IMG/VR virus record: IMGVR_UViG_3300044712_001783
Span: 1 to 43,267 of that record
Source: a virus
DNA: 43,267 bases
Strand: one strand, 5' to 3'
The translations under genes were made by a program, and so were the position numbers. Below are positions 15,562 through 24,129 of this stretch, piece after piece. Below the pieces are notes generated by a model, which saw only the letters and a list, made by a program, of their open reading frames with translations, was not told where the DNA came from and searched no databases. Numbering within the stretch: the stretch's first letter is position 1; each line of letters begins with the position of its first letter.

Positions 15562-15576
15562 CAAATTCACTTGTTT

Positions 15577-15606
15577 CCCTTCCCCTCTCCTCCAAAGGGA
15601 GAGGGG
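15577..15606. repeat. C-run/G-run hairpin repeat, type 2, after decoration gene
   Basis: Stem CCCCTCTCC (15582-15590) / GGAGAGGGG (15598-15606). It sits between the decoration-like gene and the next gene. Same family as 14940-14974 and 21263-21304. Confidence 0.75.
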
Positions 15607-15624
15607 AGTTGACTGGAGCGCAGC

Positions 15625-15936
15625 ATGGCAATGGTAAAGATCAAATTTATTGGAACGCTTTCGCGAGTGATCGCAGGGAAACGCATGTACAACGGCGATA
15701 CCCAAGAGATCAATGAAAAGCTGGTGGATGGTCTGCGCGGTGATCCTGATGTGGTGATCGTGGGTGAAGAGCAACGAGTGGAAGTTTCAGACGAGTCGAC
15801 TGAGTCAAAAGAGTCTGAGATCCTGAAACTGGAACCACCTGCGCAGCCAGTCAAGCCCGTGCGCAAAAGCAAGGCTCACCAGGCTGTTGTAAAACAACCG
15901 GCGTCACCCGAGAAAAAGAAGCGGAGCAAGAAATGA
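15625..15936 (+). CDS. Small structural-region protein, 103 aa
   Basis: The ATG at 15625 follows GGAGCGCAGC. The N-terminal 45 residues form a compact beta-rich unit (VKIKFIGTLSRVIAGKRMYNG). The rest is charged and probably disordered, ending in a Lys-rich tail (EKKKRSKK). Such proteins between capsid and head-completion genes are often minor head components. It overlaps the next gene by four bases. No specific family recognised. Confidence 0.5.
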   Translation: MAMVKIKFIGTLSRVIAGKRMYNGDTQEINEKLVDGLRGDPDVVIVGEEQRVEVSDESTESKESEILKLEPPAQPVKPVRKSKAHQAVVKQPASPEKKKRSKK

Positions 15937-16571
15937 CCAAGACGCTTGCGGATATGGTGCTCGATTTGCAGGAGGATGTGCCTGCGGTGGATGGCGTCCC
16001 ATCGGATGCGCAGTATGAGCGTGCCATCAAGGATGCGGTGGCGGAGTTTTCGCGTTTGTGTGGTTTGGTGAAGAACACGCAGCTCAGCATCGTTTCGGGC
16101 ACTGCCAGCTATGAACTGCCTGCGGACTTCCTGAAGAAGATCGCGATCGATAGTCCATTTGATCCTGAGCACAACGTGATCATTACTGCCACGGGAATTA
16201 TTCCCATGGGTTCCACACCCATCGAGGAAGAACTGACCATCCGCAATAAGACGCTCACCATCTACCCCACTCCCCAGTACACCATGCAGCGCTATATGGA
16301 ATATAAAGCGGCGTGGATCTTGAACGAAACAAACGAATACGATCTCACCGATGATGAAGTGGAGATCGTGATGTTGAAGGCGAAAGCCAGTTGCTTCGAG
16401 AAGATCAACAATGCCAGCGCCTCCACCGGGTTCCGTTATTCGGTGGGCAATATGTCTGTTGATAAAAGTGGCATGGGTGATGGATATTCCAAGCGTGTGA
16501 GTGAATTGGAAGACAAGTTCGAGCGGGCTTGCAACCGCTACAACGGAAGTGTGATGGTGCGCGGATGTTAA
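15933..16571 (+). CDS. Head-tail adaptor-like protein, 212 aa
   Basis: The N-terminal part (TLADMVLDLQEDVP, then YERAIKDAVAEFSRL) is helical, followed by a beta insertion (SGTASYELPADFLKK) and a C-terminal helical bundle. This organisation is typical of phage connector proteins (HK97 gp6/SPP1 gp15 class or its gp-W-like relatives) that dock under the portal. Position after capsid genes and before a head-closure-like gene supports it. No enzymatic motif. Confidence 0.6.
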   Translation: MTKTLADMVLDLQEDVPAVDGVPSDAQYERAIKDAVAEFSRLCGLVKNTQLSIVSGTASYELPADFLKKIAIDSPFDPEHNVIITATGIIPMGSTPIEEELTIRNKTLTIYPTPQYTMQRYMEYKAAWILNETNEYDLTDDEVEIVMLKAKASCFEKINNASASTGFRYSVGNMSVDKSGMGDGYSKRVSELEDKFERACNRYNGSVMVRGC

Positions 16572-16885
16572 CAGCTTCAGACTGGCAATACATGAAAAAC
16601 ATGGCGGCAAAGGTCCGCAGCGATCGATCCTTCGATGTGGAGTTTCGCCGCGGTGAAACTGTGCTCGATCCTCAGGAAGTGCGCATCGAAGCCATCGCCC
16701 GTGGTTCGCGTTTGCAGACCGATGCAGCTCGCGAGGTGGATACGGCTGTGGTGGTGTTCGGCGCTCCCGATCTGGATGTGCAAGTGGAAGACCGCTTCAC
16801 ACTGGATGAGAAGTTGTACCGCATCGTGGGCGTTGCTCCCAACCGTGACATCGATACGCAGGCGGCTGCGGTGGCGGTGGAGTAA
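16565..16885 (+). CDS. Head closure-like protein, 106 aa
   Basis: Start MLTASDWQYM at 16565 overlaps the previous stop; the frame extends further up without a start signal. The product is mostly beta (VEFRRGE; AVVVFGAPDLDVQVEDRF, then YRIVGV), as in head-closure/stopper proteins (SPP1 gp16 class) that plug the connector after packaging. Small size and order (adaptor, closure, gp10-like) fit. It shares one base with the next start. Confidence 0.6.
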   Translation: MLTASDWQYMKNMAAKVRSDRSFDVEFRRGETVLDPQEVRIEAIARGSRLQTDAAREVDTAVVVFGAPDLDVQVEDRFTLDEKLYRIVGVAPNRDIDTQAAAVAVE

Positions 16886-17325
16886 TGACCGATAGCGGTT
16901 TCACCTGGGTCGTTTCCCCTGAAGTGATCGCTGATGGTCTGGAGCAATATGGCGAGCGGGCTTTGATCGCGCTCCAGGCGGTGGCAAATTACTGGGGTCA
17001 ATCTGTCCAGGACCAGGCGCGGAAAGATGCGATCTGGGAAGACCGCACTGGCAATGCCCGCGGAGGTCTCTTCTTCGCGGTGGATGGTTTCGACCTGGGC
17101 ACCATCACCGGCACCGTTACACCCGAAGCCGCAGCGGAGATGAAAGATGATGTCACCATCGAATATGGCAGCAAGGACATGCTCATCATCACGCTCGGGC
17201 ATACCGTTTTTTATGGCAAGTTTCTGGAATTATCGAACGGCGGCACCTACGCCATTGTCATGAGCACGCTCGAAAAGAATCTGGGCAACCTGGAACAACT
17301 GGTTCAAGGTGTCTTCCAAGGATAG
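16885..17325 (+). CDS. HK97 gp10-like tail/neck protein, 146 aa
   Basis: An N-terminal helix (LEQYGERALIALQAVANYWGQSV) is followed by RTGNARGGLFF, a beta region and YGKFLELSNGGTYAIV near the end. The G-x-FLE..ggtyAi segment is a hallmark of the HK97 gp10-like family, which sits at the head-tail junction and helps tail completion. It follows the closure-like gene with a one-base overlap. Confidence 0.75.
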   Translation: MTDSGFTWVVSPEVIADGLEQYGERALIALQAVANYWGQSVQDQARKDAIWEDRTGNARGGLFFAVDGFDLGTITGTVTPEAAAEMKDDVTIEYGSKDMLIITLGHTVFYGKFLELSNGGTYAIVMSTLEKNLGNLEQLVQGVFQG

Positions 17326-17329
17326 ATCC

Positions 17330-18607
17330 ATGGCGACTTTACGGCAACGAATCAATGCTTTTTTCAATCCACCCTCAGCTGAGGGGGAGAGCACGGCTGT
17401 GCAAACCGCAGGCGCTGAGTCGGTGGTCAATGAGTATGAAAAGCTCAAAGCGGACCGCGATCGCATGGCGATCATCAAAACATGCAGGCGCATGTACAAG
17501 GAAGATCCGCGTGTGAAGAAAGCCTTGAAGATGTATTCCACCGATCTGGTCAAGGCGGGTTTCATCGTCAAGACCAAGAACGAACAGGCAAAGCAGATCG
17601 CCAAAGATCTTCAGGCGCGGCTGGGACTGAATAAGAAATTGCAGGATGTCACACGTCTCTCGGGACGTGATGGTGATTCGTTCTACGAAGTGGTGATCGA
17701 TGACCAGCTCAACATTACCGAACTTTCGCGCAAGCCCACCCTGCGCATGAGACGCAACAGCAATGGTGCGGATAAGTTCGTGGACCCGATGAAAGCGTTC
17801 TACATGATCGATGAGAATTCCATGGGCACGGGCATCCCGGAGAATGCGGTCTGGTTCGCTCAGTGGCAGATGATCCATGCGCGTTGGGACCATGATGACG
17901 AGTCCCGTTATGGCAACCCGATGTGGGCGAGCGCCACCGGAGCCTTCAAGCGTGTGACCGAGGGCGAGACAGATCTGGCAGTGCGTCGCAAGGTGCGTGC
18001 GGGCATGAGGCTTTTGCATGTGGTCGAAGGCAATGAGAGCGATGTGAAAGCCTATAAGGAATTGAACAAGCCTGCATTGCAAAACCCCACCGCAGCGCAC
18101 ATCGATCTATTCTCGAATAAAGCGGCATCCGTCACAGCCATCCAGGGCGATGCGCATCTTAACGAGATCAATGACATCCTGCACCAGGTGGCGACCATGT
18201 TCGCGGCTTCAGATGTTCCGATGGAATTGGTTGCGTATGGTGAAGGGCTGAACCGTGACATCCTGGGCGAGAAAAAAGAAGAGTATGACGAATCGCTCGA
18301 TGATGGGCGCGAATGGCTCACAGATGAATTCATCAAGCCTCTGCTCGAACGTCAGTGGCTGCTGATGGGCATCCTGCCTGCCAGCGTTCAATACGAGATC
18401 ATCTGGCGCACGGCGAAACCACTCACCCCCGCAGATCTGCGAGACCTGGCAGATGCCATCTCCCGCCTGCGCTTGTTGGGTGTGAAGGATGAGATCTTGC
18501 AGCAGCTCATGGCGCTCTTCATCCGCAATGTGGATGATGACCTGATGGATATGGATGGTTTCAGCGTGGATCAGTTCGCACAGAATTTGAAAGGGATCAG
18601 CGTTTGA
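17330..18607 (+). CDS. Portal protein, 425 aa
   Basis: ATG 17330 follows CCAAGGATAG. Residues 25-120 contain the wing/clip part (RRMYKEDPRVKKALKMYSTDLVKAGF, read from about 45). The GDSFYEVVIDD and PMKAFYMIDEN regions are typical of portals, as are the long helix about 290-330 and the crown region at the end. The dodecameric portal is the DNA entry channel and docks TerL. Its place after capsid and neck genes, rather than directly after terL, is unusual. The stop overlaps the next ATG. Confidence 0.75.
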   Translation: MATLRQRINAFFNPPSAEGESTAVQTAGAESVVNEYEKLKADRDRMAIIKTCRRMYKEDPRVKKALKMYSTDLVKAGFIVKTKNEQAKQIAKDLQARLGLNKKLQDVTRLSGRDGDSFYEVVIDDQLNITELSRKPTLRMRRNSNGADKFVDPMKAFYMIDENSMGTGIPENAVWFAQWQMIHARWDHDDESRYGNPMWASATGAFKRVTEGETDLAVRRKVRAGMRLLHVVEGNESDVKAYKELNKPALQNPTAAHIDLFSNKAASVTAIQGDAHLNEINDILHQVATMFAASDVPMELVAYGEGLNRDILGEKKEEYDESLDDGREWLTDEFIKPLLERQWLLMGILPASVQYEIIWRTAKPLTPADLRDLADAISRLRLLGVKDEILQQLMALFIRNVDDDLMDMDGFSVDQFAQNLKGISV

Positions 18608-18765
18608 TGAGAATGTTTATTCAGTACCTTCGCTTGCTGATCATCCTGCCATTTTTATTGGCGTGGTTTGTTTCGAGCATGATTATGTGGATCGTCTTTC
18701 CTGAATTCTCTCGTGAGCTTTGGAGACAAACGATCACAAAGGTCACTGGCGAGGAATATCAATGA
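18607..18765 (+). CDS. 52-aa single-pass membrane protein
   Basis: ATG 18607 overlaps the portal stop (TGATGA), and its stop overlaps the MuF start (ATGA), so it is translationally coupled on both sides. One hydrophobic helix covers about residues 8-31, then a charged tail. A membrane peptide inserted between portal and MuF genes is odd; it may be an independent small gene rather than a virion part. Too short for family assignment. Confidence 0.5.
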   Translation: MRMFIQYLRLLIILPFLLAWFVSSMIMWIVFPEFSRELWRQTITKVTGEEYQ

Positions 18766-19982
18766 CCACCTATTTGCTGCCCATCACGATCATTGAGGCA
18801 TCCAACAAGAAGCTCATCGAGCAGTTGGATTCCATTCCGCTCACGCGCATCGAGAAGGCGAGCTTTGCAGCGTTGATGCGTTTGCAGCTCTACTTCACCG
18901 GGCGCACGCAGGAATTGTTATTGCAGTTCGTGGAAGATGCTCAGGCGCTCATCATGAAACGCGGCGGCAAAGATCAGGTCATCGATGGTGTGACCGGATT
19001 GAACCTGCAAACCGAACTGGTCAAGATGTGGAGCGATAGCTGGGCGGATTGGATGAAGGAATTTGAGCAGGCTCGCAAAGAAGCGGGCATGATCGCCTTC
19101 GGTGTGGCAGCCGTATTTCACGATCGCTTAATTGTGCCCGCGGCGAAAGAACAGATCTCCGAAGCCATCCTGAATGAAGCCACGGTGGTGGATGGTGTGT
19201 ATGACCCGCAGTTGAAGATCCTGTTGAACACCGCAGAGAATTATTTATATGGTGATTCTCTGAACCTCTCCGGGCGGATCTGGCGTATTGACCGCGAAGC
19301 CCGCAATGGCATCACCGATGTGATCATGAAGGGTGTCACCAACCAGGATTCCGCCTGGAATATAGCGCAGGAATTTGAGCAGTTCCTGGGCACCGATCAG
19401 GATTGCCCACGTTGGACTTCCACGCGCTTGTACGGTCTCACCAAGACCCAGATCGCACAAGGTGACACCACTGGATTACAGACACGTCCCAAGGGCGCGA
19501 TGCGGGGTAGCCTGACATTGATGGCGGAAGATAGTCCATGCAATGGCAGGGGCGTGGCATATAACGCGCTGCGCTTGGCACGCACCGAGATCCAGAAGAT
19601 CCACGCCCTGGCAACGGACCGGATGCTGGCAAAGCAGCCCTGGGTGCAAAACGAGAAGATCAATATCTCCCCGTCGCACGGTGAACCAGACGAATGCGAT
19701 GACGCAGCGCAAGGTGGCGTGAACCATGATGGTGTCTATCCTGTGGGAGCCATCGAGCTTCCGCTGCATCCTCACTGCCTGTGCTTCAAGACCGCAGACC
19801 TCATGCCCCAGAAGGAATTCACTTCGAAGCTGAACGGCTGGCTGAAGGGCGAGCAGGATTGGGCAGAGATGGATTCATATGCCGATGATCTGGGTGTTGA
19901 TCTGAGCGTGAGCCACAAACCTGCCACACTGCAATTGGCAGTATGGATGTTTTCAACTCAATTAAAGGACATTTTGCAATGA
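18762..19982 (+). CDS. Mu gpF-like head morphogenesis protein, 406 aa
   Basis: I prefer ATG 18762 (coupled to the previous stop) over an in-frame ATG at 18720. The C-terminal half holds the MuF pattern: RIDREARNGITDVIMKGV, then ALRLARTEIQKIHALATDRM and SPSHGEPDECDDAAQGG, and a final GAIELPLHPHCLC with paired Cys/His. MuF-like (SPP1 gp7-like) proteins are minor head proteins found next to portals, sometimes carrying C-terminal toxins. Here the C-terminus (about 340-406) has no recognisable toxin. Confidence 0.8.
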   Translation: MTTYLLPITIIEASNKKLIEQLDSIPLTRIEKASFAALMRLQLYFTGRTQELLLQFVEDAQALIMKRGGKDQVIDGVTGLNLQTELVKMWSDSWADWMKEFEQARKEAGMIAFGVAAVFHDRLIVPAAKEQISEAILNEATVVDGVYDPQLKILLNTAENYLYGDSLNLSGRIWRIDREARNGITDVIMKGVTNQDSAWNIAQEFEQFLGTDQDCPRWTSTRLYGLTKTQIAQGDTTGLQTRPKGAMRGSLTLMAEDSPCNGRGVAYNALRLARTEIQKIHALATDRMLAKQPWVQNEKINISPSHGEPDECDDAAQGGVNHDGVYPVGAIELPLHPHCLCFKTADLMPQKEFTSKLNGWLKGEQDWAEMDSYADDLGVDLSVSHKPATLQLAVWMFSTQLKDILQ

Positions 19983-20392
19983 GCCTTACATCCGATATCA
20001 AAGCAGCTCTCGAAGCAGATCTGGCGCTGATGGCTTTGTTGACCGGCGGCATTCATACGGGCATCGAAGAGATCAACAGGCAGTCTGCTGCGGGTGCGTT
20101 TGATGCGAACAAAGAGATCCTGCCATGTGTGCTGATCAAGATCCCACTCGAAGTGCCTGCGGGTCCATACGTGTCTTCGGTCCGCACCACGGTGACGATC
20201 TATTTCTACCAGCGCAGCGGATATGGCGTGATCGATCAAGCCATAAGTCTCGTGTTCACCGACCTCAATGAAAAACAGATCGGCACGCGAGTGTGGAATT
20301 TGCAATACGAAAATGGTGTGTATCAACAGCGGGACCAGGCTTTAGATTGTCCACTGGGCACGCTGAGATTTACGGCAGTGCGCCGACTATAA
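19979..20392 (+). CDS. Tail terminator-like protein, 137 aa
   Basis: ATG 19979 overlaps the MuF stop (ATGA). An N-terminal helix (LTSDIKAALEADLALMALL) is followed by alternating strands, including VRTTVTIYFYQRSGYG, and a final LRFTAVRRL. This is the fold pattern of tail terminator/completion proteins (lambda gpU / SPP1 gp17 class) that cap the tail tube. It lies right before the major tail protein. Confidence 0.6.
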   Translation: MSLTSDIKAALEADLALMALLTGGIHTGIEEINRQSAAGAFDANKEILPCVLIKIPLEVPAGPYVSSVRTTVTIYFYQRSGYGVIDQAISLVFTDLNEKQIGTRVWNLQYENGVYQQRDQALDCPLGTLRFTAVRRL

Positions 20393-20406
20393 AAGGAGAT
20401 TGAACA

Positions 20407-21246
20407 ATGACTGCTACACCTGGGCAAAACGATAAGCCATTTGGAATGAAAGAACTCATCGTCGAGAACATGGCTGGCACCGAACGGGTAGTTCTCCCGG
20501 CGGCGCTCGAACTCGGCTTTGAAGAGATGGTGGTGTCCGCTGAGTTTTACGGCAACGATGACTTGCAGGGACTCGTGACACAACCATTGGGCGTGAAAGG
20601 GACGTTTAAGGCAGGCGGATATCCGCTCAATGCCATGTCCCTGATGACAGGTCATGACTACCAGGTTGCGGGAAGCACACCTGACCAGGTTGCCACCCTG
20701 CAAGCGGATTCCGCTTCCTACCCGTATTTCAAGATCTACGGCAAGAGCCTGGGCGATGAAGGCGATGATGTGCATATCAAGATCTTCAAAGCCAAGCTAA
20801 CCAGCTCGCCCAAGGGATCGTTCAAGCGCGGCGAATTCTTCATGCTCGAAACGGAATTCACCGGCGTGAAGGTGGACGGCAAAGCCTTTGATGTAGTCGC
20901 CAATGAAACCGCTGCGAATCTGCCTGCGCTGCCTGACACTCCCGCGGCAATCAGCGTTGTGACCGTCCCAGCGGATGCTGCCACTGGCGTTGTGATCACT
21001 GCCAATCTGACGGCTACATTCAGCAATCCGCTCGCATCGGGCGCGGAAAGCGGGATCATTCTCACCACCGCAGCAGGTGTACCTGTGGCGTGCGCTCGCA
21101 CGATCAATGCCGCCCGCACGGTTGTGACCTTGGACCCGACTGCCAGCCTGAGCGGCACCACCGATTACCTGCTCATCATCGCAGGCGTGGAAGATGTCTT
21201 CGGGCAGGTGCTCGCGGATACCGTGAAGAATTTCACCACGGCATAA
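20407..21246 (+). CDS. Major tail protein with C-terminal Ig-like domain, 279 aa
   Basis: AAAGGAG precedes ATG 20407. Residues 1-170 are beta-rich and polar, as in tail-tube proteins; 178-279 (SVVTVPADAATGVVI, then LTATFSNPL and a final LADTVKNFTTA) match a Big_5-type bacterial Ig-like domain. Tube proteins with an added Ig domain display it on the tail surface, where it can aid weak cell binding. The hairpin repeat at 21263-21304 follows directly. Confidence 0.75.
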   Translation: MTATPGQNDKPFGMKELIVENMAGTERVVLPAALELGFEEMVVSAEFYGNDDLQGLVTQPLGVKGTFKAGGYPLNAMSLMTGHDYQVAGSTPDQVATLQADSASYPYFKIYGKSLGDEGDDVHIKIFKAKLTSSPKGSFKRGEFFMLETEFTGVKVDGKAFDVVANETAANLPALPDTPAAISVVTVPADAATGVVITANLTATFSNPLASGAESGIILTTAAGVPVACARTINAARTVVTLDPTASLSGTTDYLLIIAGVEDVFGQVLADTVKNFTTA

Positions 21247-21262
21247 CGGCAAGTATTTACCC

Positions 21263-21304
21263 TCACCCCTCACCCCTTACCCCTCTCCCTGAAAGGGAGA
21301 GGGG
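21263..21304. repeat. C-run/G-run hairpin repeat, type 2, after major tail protein gene
   Basis: A perfect 11-bp stem CCCCTCTCCCT (21280-21290) / AGGGAGAGGGG (21294-21304) closes on a GAA triloop, with C-rich lead from about 21260. No T tract follows. Confidence 0.8.
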
Positions 21305-21321
21305 AATAACTTTGGAGCATT

Positions 21322-21804
21322 ATGAGCGATCAACTCGAAAGACTGAAACAATCACAGCGAGCCCGACGCGAGATGCTGTCGCAATGGCGCTCGAATCGGC
21401 TTGTGGAAAAAACACTTCCCAGCGGCATGATTGTCTGGTTGAAAGATGTGAGCATGATGGATCTTGTGCTCACGGGCAAACTGCCTGAAGGCATTATGGA
21501 TTTTGTCGAGAAGTCAACCGAAGATGGCAAGAACGAAATTGACCTGAAGGAAGTTGCCAAGGCAGGTCCTGGCATGGGCGAGATGATGAATATTCTCGCC
21601 ATGTTGTGCATCGTGGAGCCTCCAGTCGCTGAGATCGGCGATGAAGAGCATCTCGGGTTGAATGAGATCACCGGCGATGACAAGATGTTCATCATGAACT
21701 GGGCTAATCGGGAGGTGAAGGAGATCCGCCCCTTTCGTGAAGGAGAGATGGAATCTGTGGCGACTGTACAGCCTGGCGACGGGCTACTCCAAGAGACCCA
21801 GTGA
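21322..21804 (+). CDS. Tail assembly chaperone, upstream frame, 160 aa
   Basis: ATG 21322 follows TTTGGAGCATT. The product is helical with a beta start (LVEKTLPSGMIVWLKDVSMMDLVLTG), matching the first tail assembly chaperone (lambda gpG position) between the tube and tape-measure genes. These proteins coat the tape measure during tail polymerisation. A second frame (21719-22000) overlaps its end and lacks its own ribosome site, suggesting frameshifting. Confidence 0.65.
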   Translation: MSDQLERLKQSQRARREMLSQWRSNRLVEKTLPSGMIVWLKDVSMMDLVLTGKLPEGIMDFVEKSTEDGKNEIDLKEVAKAGPGMGEMMNILAMLCIVEPPVAEIGDEEHLGLNEITGDDKMFIMNWANREVKEIRPFREGEMESVATVQPGDGLLQETQ

Positions 21805-22000
21805 GATCATCGGGCTGGAGACGGAGATCGCAGCCTGGTCGCTGGATGAAGCCTGTCTCATCGTTGGAAGGCGTATCGAAAAAATGCTGAACGAAAACAA
21901 AGATCCATTTGCAGATCAGTTGCCAACAAAGGAAAGATATCGCAGTGCAAAGGGTCTCGCAAAACGCAAAGTCAGGATCAACAAAGATGGAACGTGGTGA
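21737..22000 (+). CDS. Tail assembly chaperone, downstream frame (probable frameshift extension)
   Basis: This frame is open from 21719 (after a TGA at 21716) to 22000 and encodes a helical segment (EIIGLETEIAAWSLDEACLIVGRRIEKML). The only early start is GTG 21737, without a ribosome site. It is in the +1 (equivalently -2) register relative to 21322-21804. Candidate slip sites are CGC CCC TTT CGT (21727-21738) and GGA GAG (21742-21747), where GAG can re-pair two bases back. In most siphophages the two chaperones are joined by -1 slippage; here the register differs. Confidence 0.55.
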   Translation: MKERWNLWRLYSLATGYSKRPSEIIGLETEIAAWSLDEACLIVGRRIEKMLNENKDPFADQLPTKERYRSAKGLAKRKVRINKDGTW

Positions 22001-22003
22001 TCA

Positions 22004-23758
22004 ATGGGCATCCAATTAGGAAGTGCATACGGTAAGGTCGCTCTCGATGTGAAGGGCTTGCTCGATGCTGTGAAGCAGGGCAAGACCGGCATGATGCAGC
22101 TCGCAGCCGTGGGGGAGCAGGTGGGTGATGGCATGAAGAGGGCAGGACAAGCTCTCACGATTGGTTTGACTGTGCCCATCGCTGCATTGGGTGTCGCCTC
22201 CATCAAGACTGCCAGTGACTTTGAAGAGACCAAAAACAAAGCCATGGTTGCTTTCGAAGACATGGCAGATTCTGTTGTCTCCAATGCCAACCGCGCTGCC
22301 ACTCAAGTTGGTTTGAGCAAAACGCAATACCTGGACTATGCCTCCACTATTGCCGCTGCATTGAAAGCGGGCGGCATGAGCGTGGTCGAATCCACGCAGC
22401 TCTCCGAGGAGGCGGTGAAGCACTTCGCAGATCTGGCATCCTTCCACAACGCGCAGGTCGAAGAAGTGGCGGCTGCCTGGCAGAGTGCCATCCGTGGACA
22501 GTATGAACCCATTCAGCGATATTTCCCATTTATCAATGATGCCTACATGAAGACCTATGGCGTTGCCAATGGTCTCGTAGATCAAAATACCAAGAACCTC
22601 ACCGCAAACCAACGGGCATTGATCTTGAATGCCATCGCACTGGACGAAAAACTGAACCCAGCGCTGAACGATTTTGCGGAAACATCCGGCGGGCTGGCAA
22701 ACCAGCAGCGCATTTTAAGAGCTGAATGGCAGAACGCGCTGATCATGCTTGGACAAAACCTATTGCCAATGGCGCTAAAAGTGGTTTCTGCCTTCAACAG
22801 CTTGTTGGAAAAATTCAACGCATTATCACCCGTTCAACAGCAGATGATCATCGGCTTTTTGGGTATTCTCGCGGCGGCGGGACCCGTGCTTACTGTCTTC
22901 GGAACGCTGGTCTCTACGGCTTCCCGTTTGGCTGGTGTGGCAAGCGGGCTTTCTCAATTGGGCATCACGTTTGGTTCGTTGAGCACGGCTCTCACCACGG
23001 TAGCGCCTGCGGCGGCTGCCATTGGAACAGCATTGGTTCCGGTCTTGATCGTTCTGGCTGGTATAGGCTTTTACGTTGGCATCCTATACATCATGTGGCG
23101 TACCAACTTCCTTGGGATGCGTGACAACGTGACCATGTTTGTGAAGGTGTTCAAGGCATTATGGGCGGCATTGCTGGCGTTCCTGCGTGGTGATACCGAC
23201 GCGGCGTTGAAACATGTGGGCGAAGCATTGGAAGCGTTCAAGGAACGTTTTGCAAAGTTCGGCAGCATGGAACAATTCAAAGCGGGCTGGAATATCTTCA
23301 TCAATTGGCTGAAGAGTGCGGTGCAGGGCGTGGTCACATTTCTTTCGAAAGCCTTCAGCAATGTCAACTGGGCGACGATCGGGAAATACATTCTCTCCGG
23401 GCTGGCGAATGGCTTGTTGGGTGGTCTGCCCAATCTGTTGATCATCGCCACCAAGATCGCTAAAGACTTGCTGGCACAGATCAAAAAGACCCTGGGCATC
23501 GCCTCCGATTCGAAGGAAGCCATCAAGCTGGGCTTTTATACGGGGCACGGCTACACTACCGGCTTTCAACAAGGTCTCGACCCGAATGTGATCGCCCGCG
23601 GTGTGGCACGTTCCGTGAACAATTTTGCATCGTCGAATCAGCAGAATATCTCCATGCAATTTGCAAACGGTATTACCACGCGACAGGTGCAGAGCATGAT
23701 CGCAGATAACAATGAGCAACTGATGGGCACACTCATCAATGCCCTGGGAGGTGCATAG
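22004..23758 (+). CDS. Tail tape measure protein, 584 aa
   Basis: The product starts MGIQLGSAYGKVALD, which is typical of TP901-type tape measures. Residues 40-95 (an Ala/Gly-rich, partly hydrophobic region including TIGLTVPIAALGVA and FEETKNKAMVAF) match the conserved core. Hydrophobic helices lie at about 280-305 and 335-365 (membrane-insertion segments). The C-terminal part (about 470-500) has GLPNLLIIATKIAKDLLAQIKKTLGI-like sequence and an ..LGIAS.SK motif seen in other tape measures. The protein sets tail length; 584 residues imply a short tail. It shares one base with the next start. Confidence 0.85.
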   Translation: MGIQLGSAYGKVALDVKGLLDAVKQGKTGMMQLAAVGEQVGDGMKRAGQALTIGLTVPIAALGVASIKTASDFEETKNKAMVAFEDMADSVVSNANRAATQVGLSKTQYLDYASTIAAALKAGGMSVVESTQLSEEAVKHFADLASFHNAQVEEVAAAWQSAIRGQYEPIQRYFPFINDAYMKTYGVANGLVDQNTKNLTANQRALILNAIALDEKLNPALNDFAETSGGLANQQRILRAEWQNALIMLGQNLLPMALKVVSAFNSLLEKFNALSPVQQQMIIGFLGILAAAGPVLTVFGTLVSTASRLAGVASGLSQLGITFGSLSTALTTVAPAAAAIGTALVPVLIVLAGIGFYVGILYIMWRTNFLGMRDNVTMFVKVFKALWAALLAFLRGDTDAALKHVGEALEAFKERFAKFGSMEQFKAGWNIFINWLKSAVQGVVTFLSKAFSNVNWATIGKYILSGLANGLLGGLPNLLIIATKIAKDLLAQIKKTLGIASDSKEAIKLGFYTGHGYTTGFQQGLDPNVIARGVARSVNNFASSNQQNISMQFANGITTRQVQSMIADNNEQLMGTLINALGGA

Positions 23759-24129
23759 TGGCTGATTTCAAGATCGGCACGACCGAAAGCGGCATGACCA
23801 ACATCGAGTCATTGACCGTTCCGCTGCCACTGCCTGAATTCGACTTCCTGCCTTTTGCCCGCACCGTGTCTTTGGGCAGCGGCGGCACACGCGGCGTGGG
23901 ATCTCCGATGGCGACATGGAACTTCCAAATGCTCAGCCTGGAAGAATACACCCAGCTCCGCACCTTCTGCACCGGCTCTTCTGCGGAAGTGTTCATCCGC
24001 ACGCGCATCGATGATGATACCTATGCAGATTTCAGCGCCAAAATGATCCTGCCCAATGAAGGCATGGGGCGCTGGTATGGCAACCGCAGGAATTACAAAG
24101 TCACTTTCCGCAATTTGGTGGAGCTTTAA
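23758..24129 (+). CDS. Distal tail / minor tail protein, 123 aa
   Basis: A GTG start (23758) overlaps the tape-measure stop (TAGTG) with GGGAGG upstream (23747-23752). The beta-rich product (LPEFDFLPFARTVSLGSGG and YKVTFRNLVEL) is of the kind found between tape measure and tail hub genes, where distal-tail proteins form the hexamer ring at the tail tip. The assignment is by position and strand pattern. Confidence 0.55.
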   Translation: MADFKIGTTESGMTNIESLTVPLPLPEFDFLPFARTVSLGSGGTRGVGSPMATWNFQMLSLEEYTQLRTFCTGSSAEVFIRTRIDDDTYADFSAKMILPNEGMGRWYGNRRNYKVTFRNLVEL

